This document shows, piece after piece, positions 9,512 to 18,459 of a stretch of 64,000 bases of DNA. The DNA is from JAEVLT01 sp050496765 (GTDB lineage: Bacteria; Bacillota; Bacilli; Bacillales; Cytobacillaceae), in assembly GCF_050496765.1 (NCBI RefSeq), contig NZ_JBNWEO010000009.1:100310-164309 (forward strand), read 5' to 3'. Each line of letters starts with the position of its first letter. The first letter of the stretch is position 1. Made by a program: the position numbers and the translations under genes. The notes under the pieces were generated by a model that ran no database searches, had not been told where the DNA came from, and saw only the letters and a program-made list of their open reading frames with translations.

Positions 9512-9771
9512 GAATTTTGCGGTGTAGTTACTAGGTTTTAGCTTTGTGGATCAGCTTATAAAAATGCGATGGGTAAATTTTTGAGCTGGAGCAGCGAGCG
9601 GGATACAAATTTCTTTTTCACCCCCTTCTCCAACAAATGGTTCATTTGGCCGCATTCCTAAAAAAATTAAATTTCATGGTCATCTTCCGGCACAACGGGT
9701 ATAGTAATAAAATGGCGACAGCCCATGATAGGGAAAAAGAAATTCAAGATTAAAACAGAAAAGGGGATTCG

Positions 9772-11235
9772 ATGACGAAAACAAGAGATGGTTGGAATTT
9801 TGACAATAGTTATGCGCGCCTTCCGGAGGCCTTTTTCACCTTGCAAAATCCAACTCCGGTTTCCGCTCCGAAACTGGTATTTTTCAATGACTCTCTTGCG
9901 GCATCCCTGGGATTGGCCGCCGGGGAGTTGAAAAGCGAAGAAGGTGCAGCAGTGTTTGCGGGCAACCGGATTCCTGAAGGAGCGTCCCCGCTGGCACAAG
10001 CGTATGCAGGCCACCAGTTTGGCTACTTTACCATGCTAGGAGACGGCCGGGCCATTCTTCTTGGGGAGCAGATCACTCCAGATAGCGATCGTTTTGATAT
10101 TCAACTAAAAGGAGGTGGCAGAACGCCTTATTCCCGCGGAGGTGATGGCAGGGCGGCTTTAGGGCCAATGCTTCGGGAATACCTTATAAGTGAAGCAATG
10201 CATGCACTCGGGATCCCGACAACCCGCAGCCTCGCAGTTGTTACAACCGGCGAGCAGGTCATCCGGGAAACGATGCTGCCGGGGGCAATCCTAACTCGTG
10301 TGGCGGCAAGCCATATTCGTGTCGGCACTTTTCAATATGCTGCAGGTAGGGGAAATGTAGAGGATTTGCGTACTTTGGCTAATTATACGATCAAGCGTCA
10401 TTATCCCGATTGTTCAGAGCATGAAAATCCTTATCTGGCACTGCTAAGGAAAACGATTCAACATCAGGCGGCTTTGGTTGCAAAATGGCAGCTTGTCGGC
10501 TTTGTCCATGGGGTAATGAATACCGATAACATGACGATAAGCGGGGAAACGATCGATTATGGGCCGTGCGCTTTTATGGACACGTATGATCCAGCGACTG
10601 TTTTTAGCTCAATTGATACGGAGGGACGCTATGCCTATGGTAACCAACCGTACATCGCCGGTTGGAATCTTGCCCGCTTTGCTGAAAGTTTGCTGCCGCT
10701 TTTACACGAAAATCAAAAAAAGGCAGTAGAGATGGCTCAGGAAGAGATTTCCGGTTTTATGGGGCTGTACGAAAACCATTGGCTGGCAGGAATGAGAGCG
10801 AAACTCGGGATATTCAATGCGGAGGATGAAGACCGTACCCTAATTGAAGGCTTGCTCGCGTTGATGCATCAGTATCAAGCGGATTACACGAATACTTTTC
10901 GGGCATTAACGCTTCATGAATCAGTCGACTCCCCTCTGGCAGAAACAGCAGAATTTTCCGATTGGCTTAAGCGCTGGCACGCCAGACTAGAACGGCAGCA
11001 AGAAACGAAAATTTCTGTTCAGCAACTGATGCGCCGCAGTAATCCCGCCGTGATTCCGCGAAATCACCAGGTGGAAGAGGCGCTTAATGCGGCAGTGGAC
11101 CGTGGAGATTACAATTCGATGAATCGGCTTCTAAGTATCCTAGCGAATCCGTTTGCATACAGTACAGAACAGACGGAGTATTGCATGTTGCCGCCACAAT
11201 CAAACCGGCCGTACCGAACTTTTTGCGGTACATAA
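9772..11235 (+). CDS. selO: Protein adenylyltransferase SelO (YdiU, UPF0061)
   Basis: 487 residues, full length. SelO is a pseudokinase-fold enzyme that transfers AMP to Ser/Thr/Tyr of target proteins. Diagnostic blocks are visible: NSYARLPEAFF at the N terminus, AYAGHQFGYFTMLGDGRAILLGE, FDIQLKGGGRTPYSRGGDGRAALGP (the nucleotide-binding region), FVHGVMNTDNMTISGETIDYGPCAFMD, and the C-terminal YRTFCGT with the conserved cysteine (selenocysteine in eukaryotes). Appears monocistronic. Confidence 0.93.
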   Translation: MTKTRDGWNFDNSYARLPEAFFTLQNPTPVSAPKLVFFNDSLAASLGLAAGELKSEEGAAVFAGNRIPEGASPLAQAYAGHQFGYFTMLGDGRAILLGEQITPDSDRFDIQLKGGGRTPYSRGGDGRAALGPMLREYLISEAMHALGIPTTRSLAVVTTGEQVIRETMLPGAILTRVAASHIRVGTFQYAAGRGNVEDLRTLANYTIKRHYPDCSEHENPYLALLRKTIQHQAALVAKWQLVGFVHGVMNTDNMTISGETIDYGPCAFMDTYDPATVFSSIDTEGRYAYGNQPYIAGWNLARFAESLLPLLHENQKKAVEMAQEEISGFMGLYENHWLAGMRAKLGIFNAEDEDRTLIEGLLALMHQYQADYTNTFRALTLHESVDSPLAETAEFSDWLKRWHARLERQQETKISVQQLMRRSNPAVIPRNHQVEEALNAAVDRGDYNSMNRLLSILANPFAYSTEQTEYCMLPPQSNRPYRTFCGT

Positions 11236-11594
11236 GGAATTCTAGACGGCGCATTAGCAACGGGGAATTTTCCTTCTTAATTTTAACATGCAGTTGCCCC
11301 CATCTCGGCTGCCCCTAGGCATAGGTGGGGGAACTGACCAGAACAATTGAGGAAGATGAATCCCCGACAGATGGTAGTTTCGCTTTATCGATAATAGGTG
11401 GAGCACTTTCGGCCATAGAGGGTCGGTCGCAAATAAAACTTCGGTGTTTTACTTCCCCCAACCTTCAGAAAAAGTTAACAAAAAGGTCATAAAAATGCTA
11501 GAAAAGTAGATTGATTTTTTTGAACGAGTAAGTTTTAATAAAGTTGTTGATAGCCTCTCGTATTCTCCTAAATTCCCCGAAAGGATGGACCCAC
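11236..11594. other. Intergenic stretch before first Rpn copy
   Basis: About 360 bp without a convincing gene. A GC-rich hairpin-like segment (CCCCCATCTCGG ... GGTGGGGG, about 11295-11331) is the only structured element. From about 11470 the sequence is the conserved upstream part of the Rpn repeat, nearly identical to 27742-27869. Confidence 0.4.
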
Positions 11595-12557
11595 ATGACA
11601 AAAGAATATCTTGATTTAAAAATGGATTTTATGTTTAAACAATTGTTTGGAGATCCACGCCGTAAGTCGATTACCATTGCCTTCTTAAATGATTTGCTTC
11701 ACCGAAAAGACAATGACCGGATTGCAGATGTTGAATATGAAAATACCGAACTCATTAAAGAGGCCCTTGATGGAAAAACGAGCAGATTGGACGTCCTTGT
11801 GCACACCTCCAATGGTGAGAGAATCAATATTGAGATTCAATTGTCCCATCAGCATGACATGCCAGAACGAGTGCTTTACTACTGGTCCAAGTTGTTTTCT
11901 GCATCCTTAGCAAGTGGTGAAGATTATCAACTACTGCCCCCCACGATCATGATCAACATAGTAAATTACCCGCTTTTTCCTCACGAAACCGATAGCTTTC
12001 ATACTGTTTTTCACATAAAAGAAGATACTGAACATTTTAGTTGGAGCCCCCACCTTGAATTCCATGCGATCGATCTGTCACAATTTATGGTAAAATGGAA
12101 AAAATACAAACGAGAAATGAAGCAGAATCCGCCGAAAGAATTACCGTGGTTGATGATGCTCTCAGCAGCCAATTATCAAAAGAAAGTCCTTGACGAAGAG
12201 ATTATTCAGGAATTGGAGGTCTTGGCAATGAATGAACAGGAAATTCGAGAAGCCCTAGTCGAGTGGGAGAATTTAAGCGCAAATAAGGAAAATAAGGAAC
12301 TATACGAAGCCAGGCTGAAGTTTTTGCGAGATCAATTATCAAACATACGAGGAGAACGCCGGGAAGGGATAAAAGAAGGGATTAAAAAAGGAATAAAGCA
12401 AGGAATTGAACAAGGAATAAAGCAAGGATTAGAACAGGGAAAAGAAAAAGAGAGAAAGGAAATCATTCGAAAAATGCTGCAAAAAGGGATGGATGTTGGA
12501 ACGATCGCCAATATTCTTGATTGCAGCAGGGAAGAGGTTGAACAATATCAAGATTAG
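11595..12557 (+). CDS. Rpn-family recombination-promoting nuclease (PD-(D/E)XK), copy 1
   Basis: 320 residues. The N-terminal domain (about 1-215) belongs to the PDDEXK_2/Rpn (YhgA-like) transposase-related nuclease family. It opens with KMDFMFKQLFGD, and the catalytic pattern is D in TSRLDVLVHT and ExQ in INIEIQLSHQ. A 12-nt repeat tract then encodes seven G-x-x-x tetrapeptides (GIKE, GIKK, GIKQ, GIEQ and so on). A short C-terminal helix pair follows (MLQKGMDVGTIANILDCSREEVE). The ATG at 11595 has GAAAGGATGG upstream. Rpn proteins in E. coli are RecA-independent recombination nucleases linked to phage defence. This is the intact full-length copy. Confidence 0.88.
   Translation: MTKEYLDLKMDFMFKQLFGDPRRKSITIAFLNDLLHRKDNDRIADVEYENTELIKEALDGKTSRLDVLVHTSNGERINIEIQLSHQHDMPERVLYYWSKLFSASLASGEDYQLLPPTIMINIVNYPLFPHETDSFHTVFHIKEDTEHFSWSPHLEFHAIDLSQFMVKWKKYKREMKQNPPKELPWLMMLSAANYQKKVLDEEIIQELEVLAMNEQEIREALVEWENLSANKENKELYEARLKFLRDQLSNIRGERREGIKEGIKKGIKQGIEQGIKQGLEQGKEKERKEIIRKMLQKGMDVGTIANILDCSREEVEQYQD
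12228..12557 (+). CDS. Candidate internal ORF (short Rpn isoform), copy 1
   Basis: In frame inside the Rpn gene, an ATG at 12228 follows a consensus GGAGG (12215-12219) with 8 nt spacing. The predicted product is 109 residues, starting MNEQEIREALVEWENLSANK. It contains only the helical linker, the G-x-x-x tract and the C-terminal domain. Short C-terminal isoforms made from internal starts have been reported as antitoxins of E. coli Rpn proteins. That this site works the same way is inference. Confidence 0.55.
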   Translation: MNEQEIREALVEWENLSANKENKELYEARLKFLRDQLSNIRGERREGIKEGIKKGIKQGIEQGIKQGLEQGKEKERKEIIRKMLQKGMDVGTIANILDCSREEVEQYQD

Positions 12558-12581
12558 TGGAAATGGAAGTTATTTCATTGT

Positions 12582-12626
12582 CTCCACATGGCATATTAAT
12601 CTATAATCACTATTCATGCCATGTGG
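12582..12626. repeat. Inverted repeat between Rpn copies 1 and 2
   Basis: A perfect 12-bp inverted repeat, TCCACATGGCAT (12582-12593) and ATGCCATGTGGA (12615-12626), with a 21-nt AT-rich loop. No T-run follows, so it is a poor terminator; it may be an operator or a remnant of a mobile-element end. Confidence 0.4.
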
Positions 12627-12769
12627 AATTTGAAATAGTTTATATCATCACTGCAATGTCAACAAGTAGATTTATTTTTCAAGAACGTAAAGAATGGAGC
12701 ATCCTTTAACTTTTTCAATTAATTTCCTTGCATTTCTTGAATTCACAGTGAAGAGCATTAGATAAAAAG

Positions 12770-13930
12770 ATTGATTTTTTTAAATGATAAGTTTTATAAG
12801 TTGTTGATAGCCTCTCGTATTCTCCTAAATTCCCCGAAAGGATGGACCCACATGACAAAAGAATATCTTGATTTAAAAATGGATTTTATGTTTAAACAAT
12901 TGTTTGGAGATCCACGCCGTAAGTCGATTACCATTGCCTTCTTAAATGATTTGCTTCACCGAAAAGACAATGACCGGATTACAGATGTTGAATATGAAAA
13001 TACCGAACTCATTAAAGAGGCCCTTGATGGAAAAACGAGCAGATTGGACGTACTTGTGCACACCTCCAATGGCGAAAGAATCAATATTGAGATTCAATTG
13101 TCCCATCAGCATGACATGCCAGAACGAGTGCTTTACTACTGGTCCAAGTTGTTTTCTGCATCCTTAGCAAGTGGTGAAGATTATCAACTGCTGCCCCCCC
13201 ACGATCATGATCAACATAGTAAATTACCCGCTTTTTCCTCACGAAACCGATAGCTTTCATACTGTTTTTCACATAAAAGAAGATACTGAACATTTTAGTT
13301 GGAGCCCCCATCTTGAATTCCATGCGATCGATCTGTCACAATTTATGGTAAAATGGAAAAAATACAAACGAGAAATGAAGCAGAATCCGCCGAAAGAATT
13401 ACCGTGGTTGATGATGCTCTCAGCAGCCAATTATCAAAAGAAAGTCTTTGACGAAGAGATTTTTCAGGAATTGGAGGTCTTGGCAATGAATGAACAGGAA
13501 ATTCGAGAAGCCTTAGTCGAGTGGGAAAATTTAAGCGCCAACAAAGAAAATAAGGAACTATACGAAGCCAGGCTGAAATTTTTGCGAGATCAATTATCAA
13601 ACATACGAGGAGAACGCCGGGAAGGGATAAAAGAGGGAATTAAAAAAGGAATAAAGCAAGGAATTGAACAAGGAATAAAACAAGGAATAAAACAAGGAAG
13701 AGAACAAGGATTAAAACAGGGAATTGAACAAGGAGTTCAACAGGGAATTGAACAAGGAATAAAACAGGGAATTGAACAAGGAGTTAAACAAGGTATTGAT
13801 CAAGGATTAGAACAGGGAAAAGAAAAAGAGAGAAAGGAAATCATTCGAAAAATGCTGCAAAAAGGGATGGATGTTGAAACGATCGCCAATATTCTTGATT
13901 GCAGCAAGGAAGAGGTTGAAAAAATTCGAT
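12770..13930 (+). repeat. Dispersed Rpn repeat, copy 2
   Basis: Second copy of the same sequence, beginning near GATTGATTTTTTTAAATG about 80 bp before the start codon and ending at the stop. It is longer than the others because the 12-nt tract is expanded. Confidence 0.8.
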
Positions 13931-13932
13931 AA
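12852..13932 (+). pseudogene. Rpn-family nuclease copy 2, frameshifted in a poly-C tract
   Basis: Nearly identical to copies 1 and 3 up to QLLPP, where this copy has seven C (13194-13200) in place of six. This shifts the frame and stops translation at 13253, about 115 residues in, just past the catalytic ExQ. The downstream frame is open to 13932. The G-x-x-x tract is expanded to 17 tetrapeptides. With one C removed the gene would encode 359 residues. The C-run could be a phase-variation site, a decay mutation or a sequencing error. Confidence 0.85.
13486..13932 (+). CDS. Candidate internal ORF (short Rpn isoform), copy 2
   Basis: The internal GGAGG (13473-13477) and ATG (13486) are preserved, downstream of the frameshift. 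A 148-residue C-terminal isoform could therefore still be made although the nuclease part is interrupted. It carries the expanded 17-unit tract and ends with IANILDCSKEEVEKIR. Confidence 0.5.
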   Translation: MNEQEIREALVEWENLSANKENKELYEARLKFLRDQLSNIRGERREGIKEGIKKGIKQGIEQGIKQGIKQGREQGLKQGIEQGVQQGIEQGIKQGIEQGVKQGIDQGLEQGKEKERKEIIRKMLQKGMDVETIANILDCSKEEVEKIR

Positions 13933-14012
13933 TCGTTAAACTTAGGGTAAGGGGGTTTTCACTATCCACGGTACGGGAAGTAGGGCAACTAGGCCTTCTG
14001 AACCACCAAAGG

Positions 14013-14034
14013 ACTCGCCAGTCGGCGAGTTTTC
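14013..14034 (+). terminator. Rho-independent terminator
   Basis: ACTCGCC/GGCGAGT stem (14013-14019, 14024-14030) followed by TTTT, after Rpn copy 2. Confidence 0.65.
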
Positions 14035-14049
14035 ATTTATCGGTCATCA

Positions 14050-14122
14050 TGACACCCTGTCATATTTGTTGTTGACATGTGACAATGTGTCATATATAAT
14101 TCCATTATGTGACACTTTGTCA
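14050..14122 (+). promoter_or_regulatory. tetR promoter with three evenly spaced operators
   Basis: A sigma-A promoter TTGACA (14072-14077), 17-bp spacer, TATAAT (14095-14100). Three 13-bp dyads of form TGACA-N3-TGTCA lie at 14050-14062, 14080-14092 and 14110-14122, exactly 30 bp apart. The middle one fills the promoter spacer. This is the pattern of an autoregulated TetR-family repressor binding on one face of the helix. Confidence 0.85.
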
Positions 14123-14143
14123 TTTTAAAGAAAGGAAATGATT

Positions 14144-14764
14144 ATGCCAAAACAAACGTTTTTTCATTTGCCTAAAGAAAAACAGGATACTTTAATGCAT
14201 TCTGCAAAGGAAGAGTTTTCCAGAGTGCCATTACATGAAGCATCGATTGCGAATATTATCAAAAATGCAGGAATACCAAGAGGCAGTTTTTATCAATATT
14301 TTGAAGGAAAAGAAGATTTATTTTATTACTTATTAAACCAACTTGCCCAAAAAAATCATGAACATTTTTTATCTGTGTTGAAGGAACATAATGGAGAATT
14401 ATTTTCAGCCTTTACAGATATGTTTCAATTTATGATCAAGAACCACAGAAAACAGGAACACAAACACTTTTTTAAAAATGTTTTTTTAAATATGAACTAT
14501 GAACTTGAAAATACGTTAGCCAACCATATTTATAAGGAAAATCAAAAAAATCAGTACTTAACTACCATTCATCTCATTAATACAAAAAATTTGAACATTC
14601 AAGGCAAACACGAACTGCAACAAGTATTAAAAATTATTAGTGCTGTCACTTTTCAAAACCTTGTTCAAGTTTTCGTTAAGGATTTAACGAATGAAGAGGC
14701 GCTAAAAAATTATATCGAACAAATGGAACTGTTAAAAAGAGGTCTTTATAAGGGAGAGGAATAA
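14144..14764 (+). CDS. TetR/AcrR-family transcriptional repressor
   Basis: 206 residues from the ATG at 14144. That start is favoured over 14138 because AAAGGA at 14131-14136 would be too close to the earlier one. The N-terminal HTH (EEFSRVPLHEASIANIIKNA, then GIPRGSFYQYFEGKEDLFYY) is typical of TetR proteins; the helical C-terminal ligand-binding domain is divergent. It precedes an MFS multidrug transporter on the same strand by 130 bp and very likely controls itself and that pump through the operators at 14050-14122. Confidence 0.88.
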   Translation: MPKQTFFHLPKEKQDTLMHSAKEEFSRVPLHEASIANIIKNAGIPRGSFYQYFEGKEDLFYYLLNQLAQKNHEHFLSVLKEHNGELFSAFTDMFQFMIKNHRKQEHKHFFKNVFLNMNYELENTLANHIYKENQKNQYLTTIHLINTKNLNIQGKHELQQVLKIISAVTFQNLVQVFVKDLTNEEALKNYIEQMELLKRGLYKGEE

Positions 14765-14894
14765 CCTTTAGTTGAGAAAGCTGAAAGACTACAAACAGGG
14801 GGCATAAATGCTGAGATCAGCAAGCGGCCCGGCTGCATAGTTATCTCGAAAACCAAATAGCCAATTGAATTTTAAGAATAAGGGGATAGGAAAC

Positions 14895-16427
14895 ATGGAA
14901 TCAGGATTACAACAACGAAAAACACCCTATTTAATGCTGGCAATTTTATTTATCGGTGCATTTGTTTCGTTTTTAAATAACTCGCTTTTGAATGTTGCAT
15001 TGCCAACAATTATGGATGATTTAACCATTAAGGATTTTTCAACGATCCAGTGGCTCTCTACAGGCTACATGCTTGTGAGCGGCGTGTTAATTCCAGCATC
15101 AGCCTTTTTAATTACACGCTTTTCTAATCGCGGTTTGTTTATGACATCAATGACGATTTTTACAATAGGGACTGCATTGTCAGCCTTTTCTCCAAACTTT
15201 GGGATGTTGCTTACAGGGCGTATGATCCAAGCGGCAGGTTCTTCAGTCATGGGACCTTTATTGATGAATATTATGCTAGTCAGCTTCCCTCGCGAAAAAC
15301 GAGGCACTGCGTTGGGGATTTTTGGATTAGTAATGATTACAGCTCCAGCTATTGGACCGACATTATCAGGCTACATTGTGGAGCATTATGACTGGCGTTT
15401 ACTTTTCGAAATGATTTTACCATTAGCAGTCATTACTTTATTATTAGCTTTTTGGAAACTTGAGAACGTCATGAAACAAAGCAAAAATGCTAAACTCGAT
15501 TACACCTCAGTGGTGTTATCTTCGATGGGTTTTGGCGGATTGCTATATGGTTTCAGTTCTGCAAGCTCAGATGGCTGGACCGATCCAATTGTGATAACCG
15601 CTTTACTCGTTGGCGCTGTTGCCTTAATCATCTTCATTTTCCGCCAACTAAAATCGGATGAACCCTTGTTGGATTTACGTGTGTACAAATATCCAATGTT
15701 TGCGCTAGCATCTGTTATTGCCATCGTCAACGCAGTTGCGATGTTTTCTGGGATGATTTTAACACCGGCATATGTACAAAATGTAAGAGGAATCTCACCG
15801 CTTGACTCAGGTTTAATGATGTTGCCCGGCGCCATTTTGATGGGAATTATGTCGCCCATTACAGGGAGGTTATTCGATAAATTTGGTCCGCGCATTCTTG
15901 CTGTATCAGGACTTACAGTAACCGCTGTTTCGACTTATATGTTAGCAAACTTACAAATTGACTCTAGTTATACTTATATAATTCTTGTTTACACGCTTCG
16001 TATGCTTGGCTTGTCAATGGTTATGATGCCAATCATGACAAATGGTTTAAATCAATTGCCAACACGATTAAATCCACACGGTACAGCAGTCAACAATACG
16101 GCGCAGCAGGTCTCCGGTTCAATTGGTACCGCTGTTCTTGTTACCATTATGAACTCTGCTGCCAAAACAGAAGCTGGACGTCTCATGATGAGTGCTGACC
16201 CAACAAGCCTGACACCAGCCGCACAAGCTTTATTAACGCAAAAAGCGTTATTGGTGGGTATTCAATATTCATTCTATGTGGCATTAGGCATTAATATTGT
16301 TGCCCTTCTACTAGCCCTATTTGTTAAACGTGTTGATACAAGTAAAGAGGCAGTTAGGGAGTTAAATCGGGCTGGAAATGTACACCGTAAGCCTGCTGAG
16401 GCGAACTTAAACATCTTCAAAAATTAA
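14895..16427 (+). CDS. DHA2-family MFS multidrug efflux transporter
   Basis: 510 residues, about 14 transmembrane segments. Motif C-like GxxxGP regions and the DHA2/EmrB-QacA signature are visible: N-terminal NNSLLNVALPTIM, then STGYMLVSGVLIPASAFL, LTGRMIQAAGSSVMGPLLMN and APAIGPTLSGYIVEHYDWR. The ATG at 14895 has a purine-rich GGGGATAGG before it. Forms a regulator-pump pair with the upstream TetR gene. Drug substrates cannot be read from the sequence. Confidence 0.88.
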   Translation: MESGLQQRKTPYLMLAILFIGAFVSFLNNSLLNVALPTIMDDLTIKDFSTIQWLSTGYMLVSGVLIPASAFLITRFSNRGLFMTSMTIFTIGTALSAFSPNFGMLLTGRMIQAAGSSVMGPLLMNIMLVSFPREKRGTALGIFGLVMITAPAIGPTLSGYIVEHYDWRLLFEMILPLAVITLLLAFWKLENVMKQSKNAKLDYTSVVLSSMGFGGLLYGFSSASSDGWTDPIVITALLVGAVALIIFIFRQLKSDEPLLDLRVYKYPMFALASVIAIVNAVAMFSGMILTPAYVQNVRGISPLDSGLMMLPGAILMGIMSPITGRLFDKFGPRILAVSGLTVTAVSTYMLANLQIDSSYTYIILVYTLRMLGLSMVMMPIMTNGLNQLPTRLNPHGTAVNNTAQQVSGSIGTAVLVTIMNSAAKTEAGRLMMSADPTSLTPAAQALLTQKALLVGIQYSFYVALGINIVALLLALFVKRVDTSKEAVRELNRAGNVHRKPAEANLNIFKN

Positions 16428-16513
16428 GCAGCGCTGACTGGGGTACGGTACATTTAGTTCTGTTCGAGACAGCGTCAGGAAAATACAGATTTCCACCAAT
16501 AGTTTTCATTGAT

Positions 16514-16550
16514 AAAAAAGTCGATTTCCTGTTAAGGAGTCGACTTTTTT
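16514..16550 (+). terminator. Terminator of the efflux pump gene
   Basis: AAAAAAGTCGA (16514-16524) pairs with TCGACTTTTTT (16540-16550). Confidence 0.8.
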
Positions 16551-16877
16551 GGCTAATCAGACAAACTTTGTCCAAAGTAATGGGTTGTCCTTGTCCCCGC
16601 TACTGCTTTTTCATTTCGCTTTTAACCGGCTGATGTATGCCTTTTTGGCTAGCGTGCTTTTTTTAATTACAAAATCTATAAAAATGCAAACGAAGATACT
16701 AAGATAGAAATAGACAATCAAGAACATATTACACAAAAAATGAAAACGATTACTTATAGTGGTCATTCCAAAATTCCGTTTGCACAACCCACGAAAAGCG
16801 AACGTTTCACTAGATTACGATTCCATCAATTAACCACTCTATTGGTTTATAATTGAAAGAAAATGGGGGATTATCAA
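16551..16877. other. Upstream region of malic enzyme, cre-like site
   Basis: About 325 bp with no gene. TGAAAACGATTACT at 16741-16754 fits the CcpA cre consensus except at the last base and could place the malic enzyme under carbon catabolite control. The rest is AT-rich without clear structure. Confidence 0.4.
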
Positions 16878-18146
16878 ATGACAACTTTACGGGATGAAGC
16901 ATTAAAAATGCATAAAGAACATCAAGGGAAAGTGGGGATTTATTCCAAAGTTTCGGTGCGTAATGCAAAGGAGTTAAGCTTGGCCTATTCACCTGGTGTG
17001 GCCGAGCCTTGCCTGGACATTCAAGCGGATGAGAGCAAGGTCTATGATTACACTTCAAAGGGAAATCTAGTCGCTGTTGTTTCAAACGGAACCGCCGTAC
17101 TTGGCCTTGGGAACATCGGTCCAAAAGCGGCGATGCCTGTTATGGAAGGAAAGGCAGTTTTATTCAAATCTTTCGCAGATGTTGATGCGTTTCCGATTTG
17201 CTTGGCTACCACTGATACAGATCAAATTGTCCAGACCGTCAAACTTTTGGAACCAACCTTTGGCGGGGTTAATTTAGAAGATATTGCCGCGCCAAACTGT
17301 TTTGAAATTGAAGACCGTCTGCGCAAAACTTGTGATATTCCTGTATTCCATGATGACCAGCACGGCACGGCGATCGTAACAGCAGCGGGTTTATTGAACG
17401 CGTTAAAATTAGCAGATAAAAAAATAAATGAAATCCGTGTAGTCGTCAATGGTGCTGGTGCAGCCGGAGTGGCGATTGTTAAGCTCTTGCTGCGAATGGG
17501 CGTAAAAGATGTTATTTTATGTGATACAAAAGGTATTCTTTATGAGGGCAGGCCGGTTGGAATGAATCCTTTTAAAGAAGAAATGGCAAAGATGACAAAC
17601 CGGGAACAAAAACAAGGTATCCTTGCCGACGCTCTTGTTGGTGCGGATGTATTTATTGGTGTATCAGTTGCCGGGGCAGTGACAAAAGAAATGATTCGTT
17701 CCATGCATCGCGATCCAATTATTTTTGCGATGGCTAACCCGGTACCGGAGATCATGCCGGATGAGGCAAAAGCAGCGGGTGCTCTTGTAGTGGGTACCGG
17801 TCGTTCCGATTTCCCGAATCAAGTGAATAATGTATTGGCTTTTCCTGGCATCTTCCGGGGTGCTCTCGATGTTCACGCCAAAGAAATTAATGAGGAAATG
17901 AAGTTAGCTGCTGTAAAAGCAATTGCTGGCTTAATTTTAGATGAAGAACTTCATGCAGACTATGTGATTCCGGATCCATTTGATCCTCGGGTTGCAGCAC
18001 ATGTAGCGGCTGCAGTTGCCCTTGCCGCAATGGAAACAGAGGCTGCTCGAAGGATTGTCAATGTAGAGGAAATAAAACAGAGACTCTTGGGACTTTATAA
18101 AGAAAACTCGCCGACTGTCGAGCCTTTGGCGGTTCCTAAGGCGTAG
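16878..18146 (+). CDS. NAD(P)-dependent malic enzyme (YtsJ/MaeB type)
   Basis: 422 residues. Oxidative decarboxylation of malate to pyruvate. The malic N-terminal domain holds SLAYSPGVAEPCLDI and FGGVNLEDIAAPNCFEIE. The metal/substrate site is visible as VFHDDQHGTAIV and the Rossmann motif as VVNGAGAAGVAIVKLLL. The C-terminal phosphotransacetylase-like domain of the large enterobacterial enzymes is absent, as in B. subtilis YtsJ-type enzymes. The ATG at 16878 is preferred because GGGGGA lies 8 nt before it. It begins a malate-use cluster. Confidence 0.92.
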   Translation: MTTLRDEALKMHKEHQGKVGIYSKVSVRNAKELSLAYSPGVAEPCLDIQADESKVYDYTSKGNLVAVVSNGTAVLGLGNIGPKAAMPVMEGKAVLFKSFADVDAFPICLATTDTDQIVQTVKLLEPTFGGVNLEDIAAPNCFEIEDRLRKTCDIPVFHDDQHGTAIVTAAGLLNALKLADKKINEIRVVVNGAGAAGVAIVKLLLRMGVKDVILCDTKGILYEGRPVGMNPFKEEMAKMTNREQKQGILADALVGADVFIGVSVAGAVTKEMIRSMHRDPIIFAMANPVPEIMPDEAKAAGALVVGTGRSDFPNQVNNVLAFPGIFRGALDVHAKEINEEMKLAAVKAIAGLILDEELHADYVIPDPFDPRVAAHVAAAVALAAMETEAARRIVNVEEIKQRLLGLYKENSPTVEPLAVPKA

Positions 18147-18459
18147 TTGCCCGTCGCCACGCTCAAAACGGCACGTCCTGTGCCTTCGCCTGACTAGGGC
18201 ATCCATGCCCGTCGTGCGTTCAGAATTTATGGTTCTAAATTCTGATTAGCTGAGAAAAGCTACCATTTAATATAAAGGTGTAGACTCCCCACACTTCATT
18301 TTTGGGTCGTTCCCCAATTCATAAAAGTTAGGAATTTCTTGATCCATCTAGTATACTAGATGGGGATAAACGACTTTGTTGTTTGCTGAAGAAAAATAAT
18401 TTTTAGCAATTTAACTAGATATAATGAATCATCAGGAGATTGTGCAGGAGGGGATGGAG
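18147..18459. other. Intergenic stretch with 20-bp perfect palindrome
   Basis: Contains a perfect palindrome CCATCTAGTATACTAGATGG (18344-18363), of the kind bound by GntR-family regulators (core GTATAC). Upstream there are weaker hairpins (TTCAGAATTTATGG/TTCTAAATTCTGA, near 18219-18244). No coding potential was recognised. Confidence 0.5.

Larger units (their letters stand above)
11470..12557 (+). repeat. Dispersed Rpn repeat, copy 1
   Basis: About 1.09 kb shared, with high identity, with 12770-13930 and 27742-28796. Similarity to copy 3 starts at AAAAGTTAACAAAAAGG, roughly 125 bp before the start codon, and ends at the stop codon. No inverted repeats or target duplications were found at its edges. 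Confidence 0.8.

Noticed and set aside
18147..18300. Possible structured RNA or IS end downstream of malic enzyme
   Set aside because: GC-rich hairpins are present, but no riboswitch, tRNA or IS consensus could be matched.
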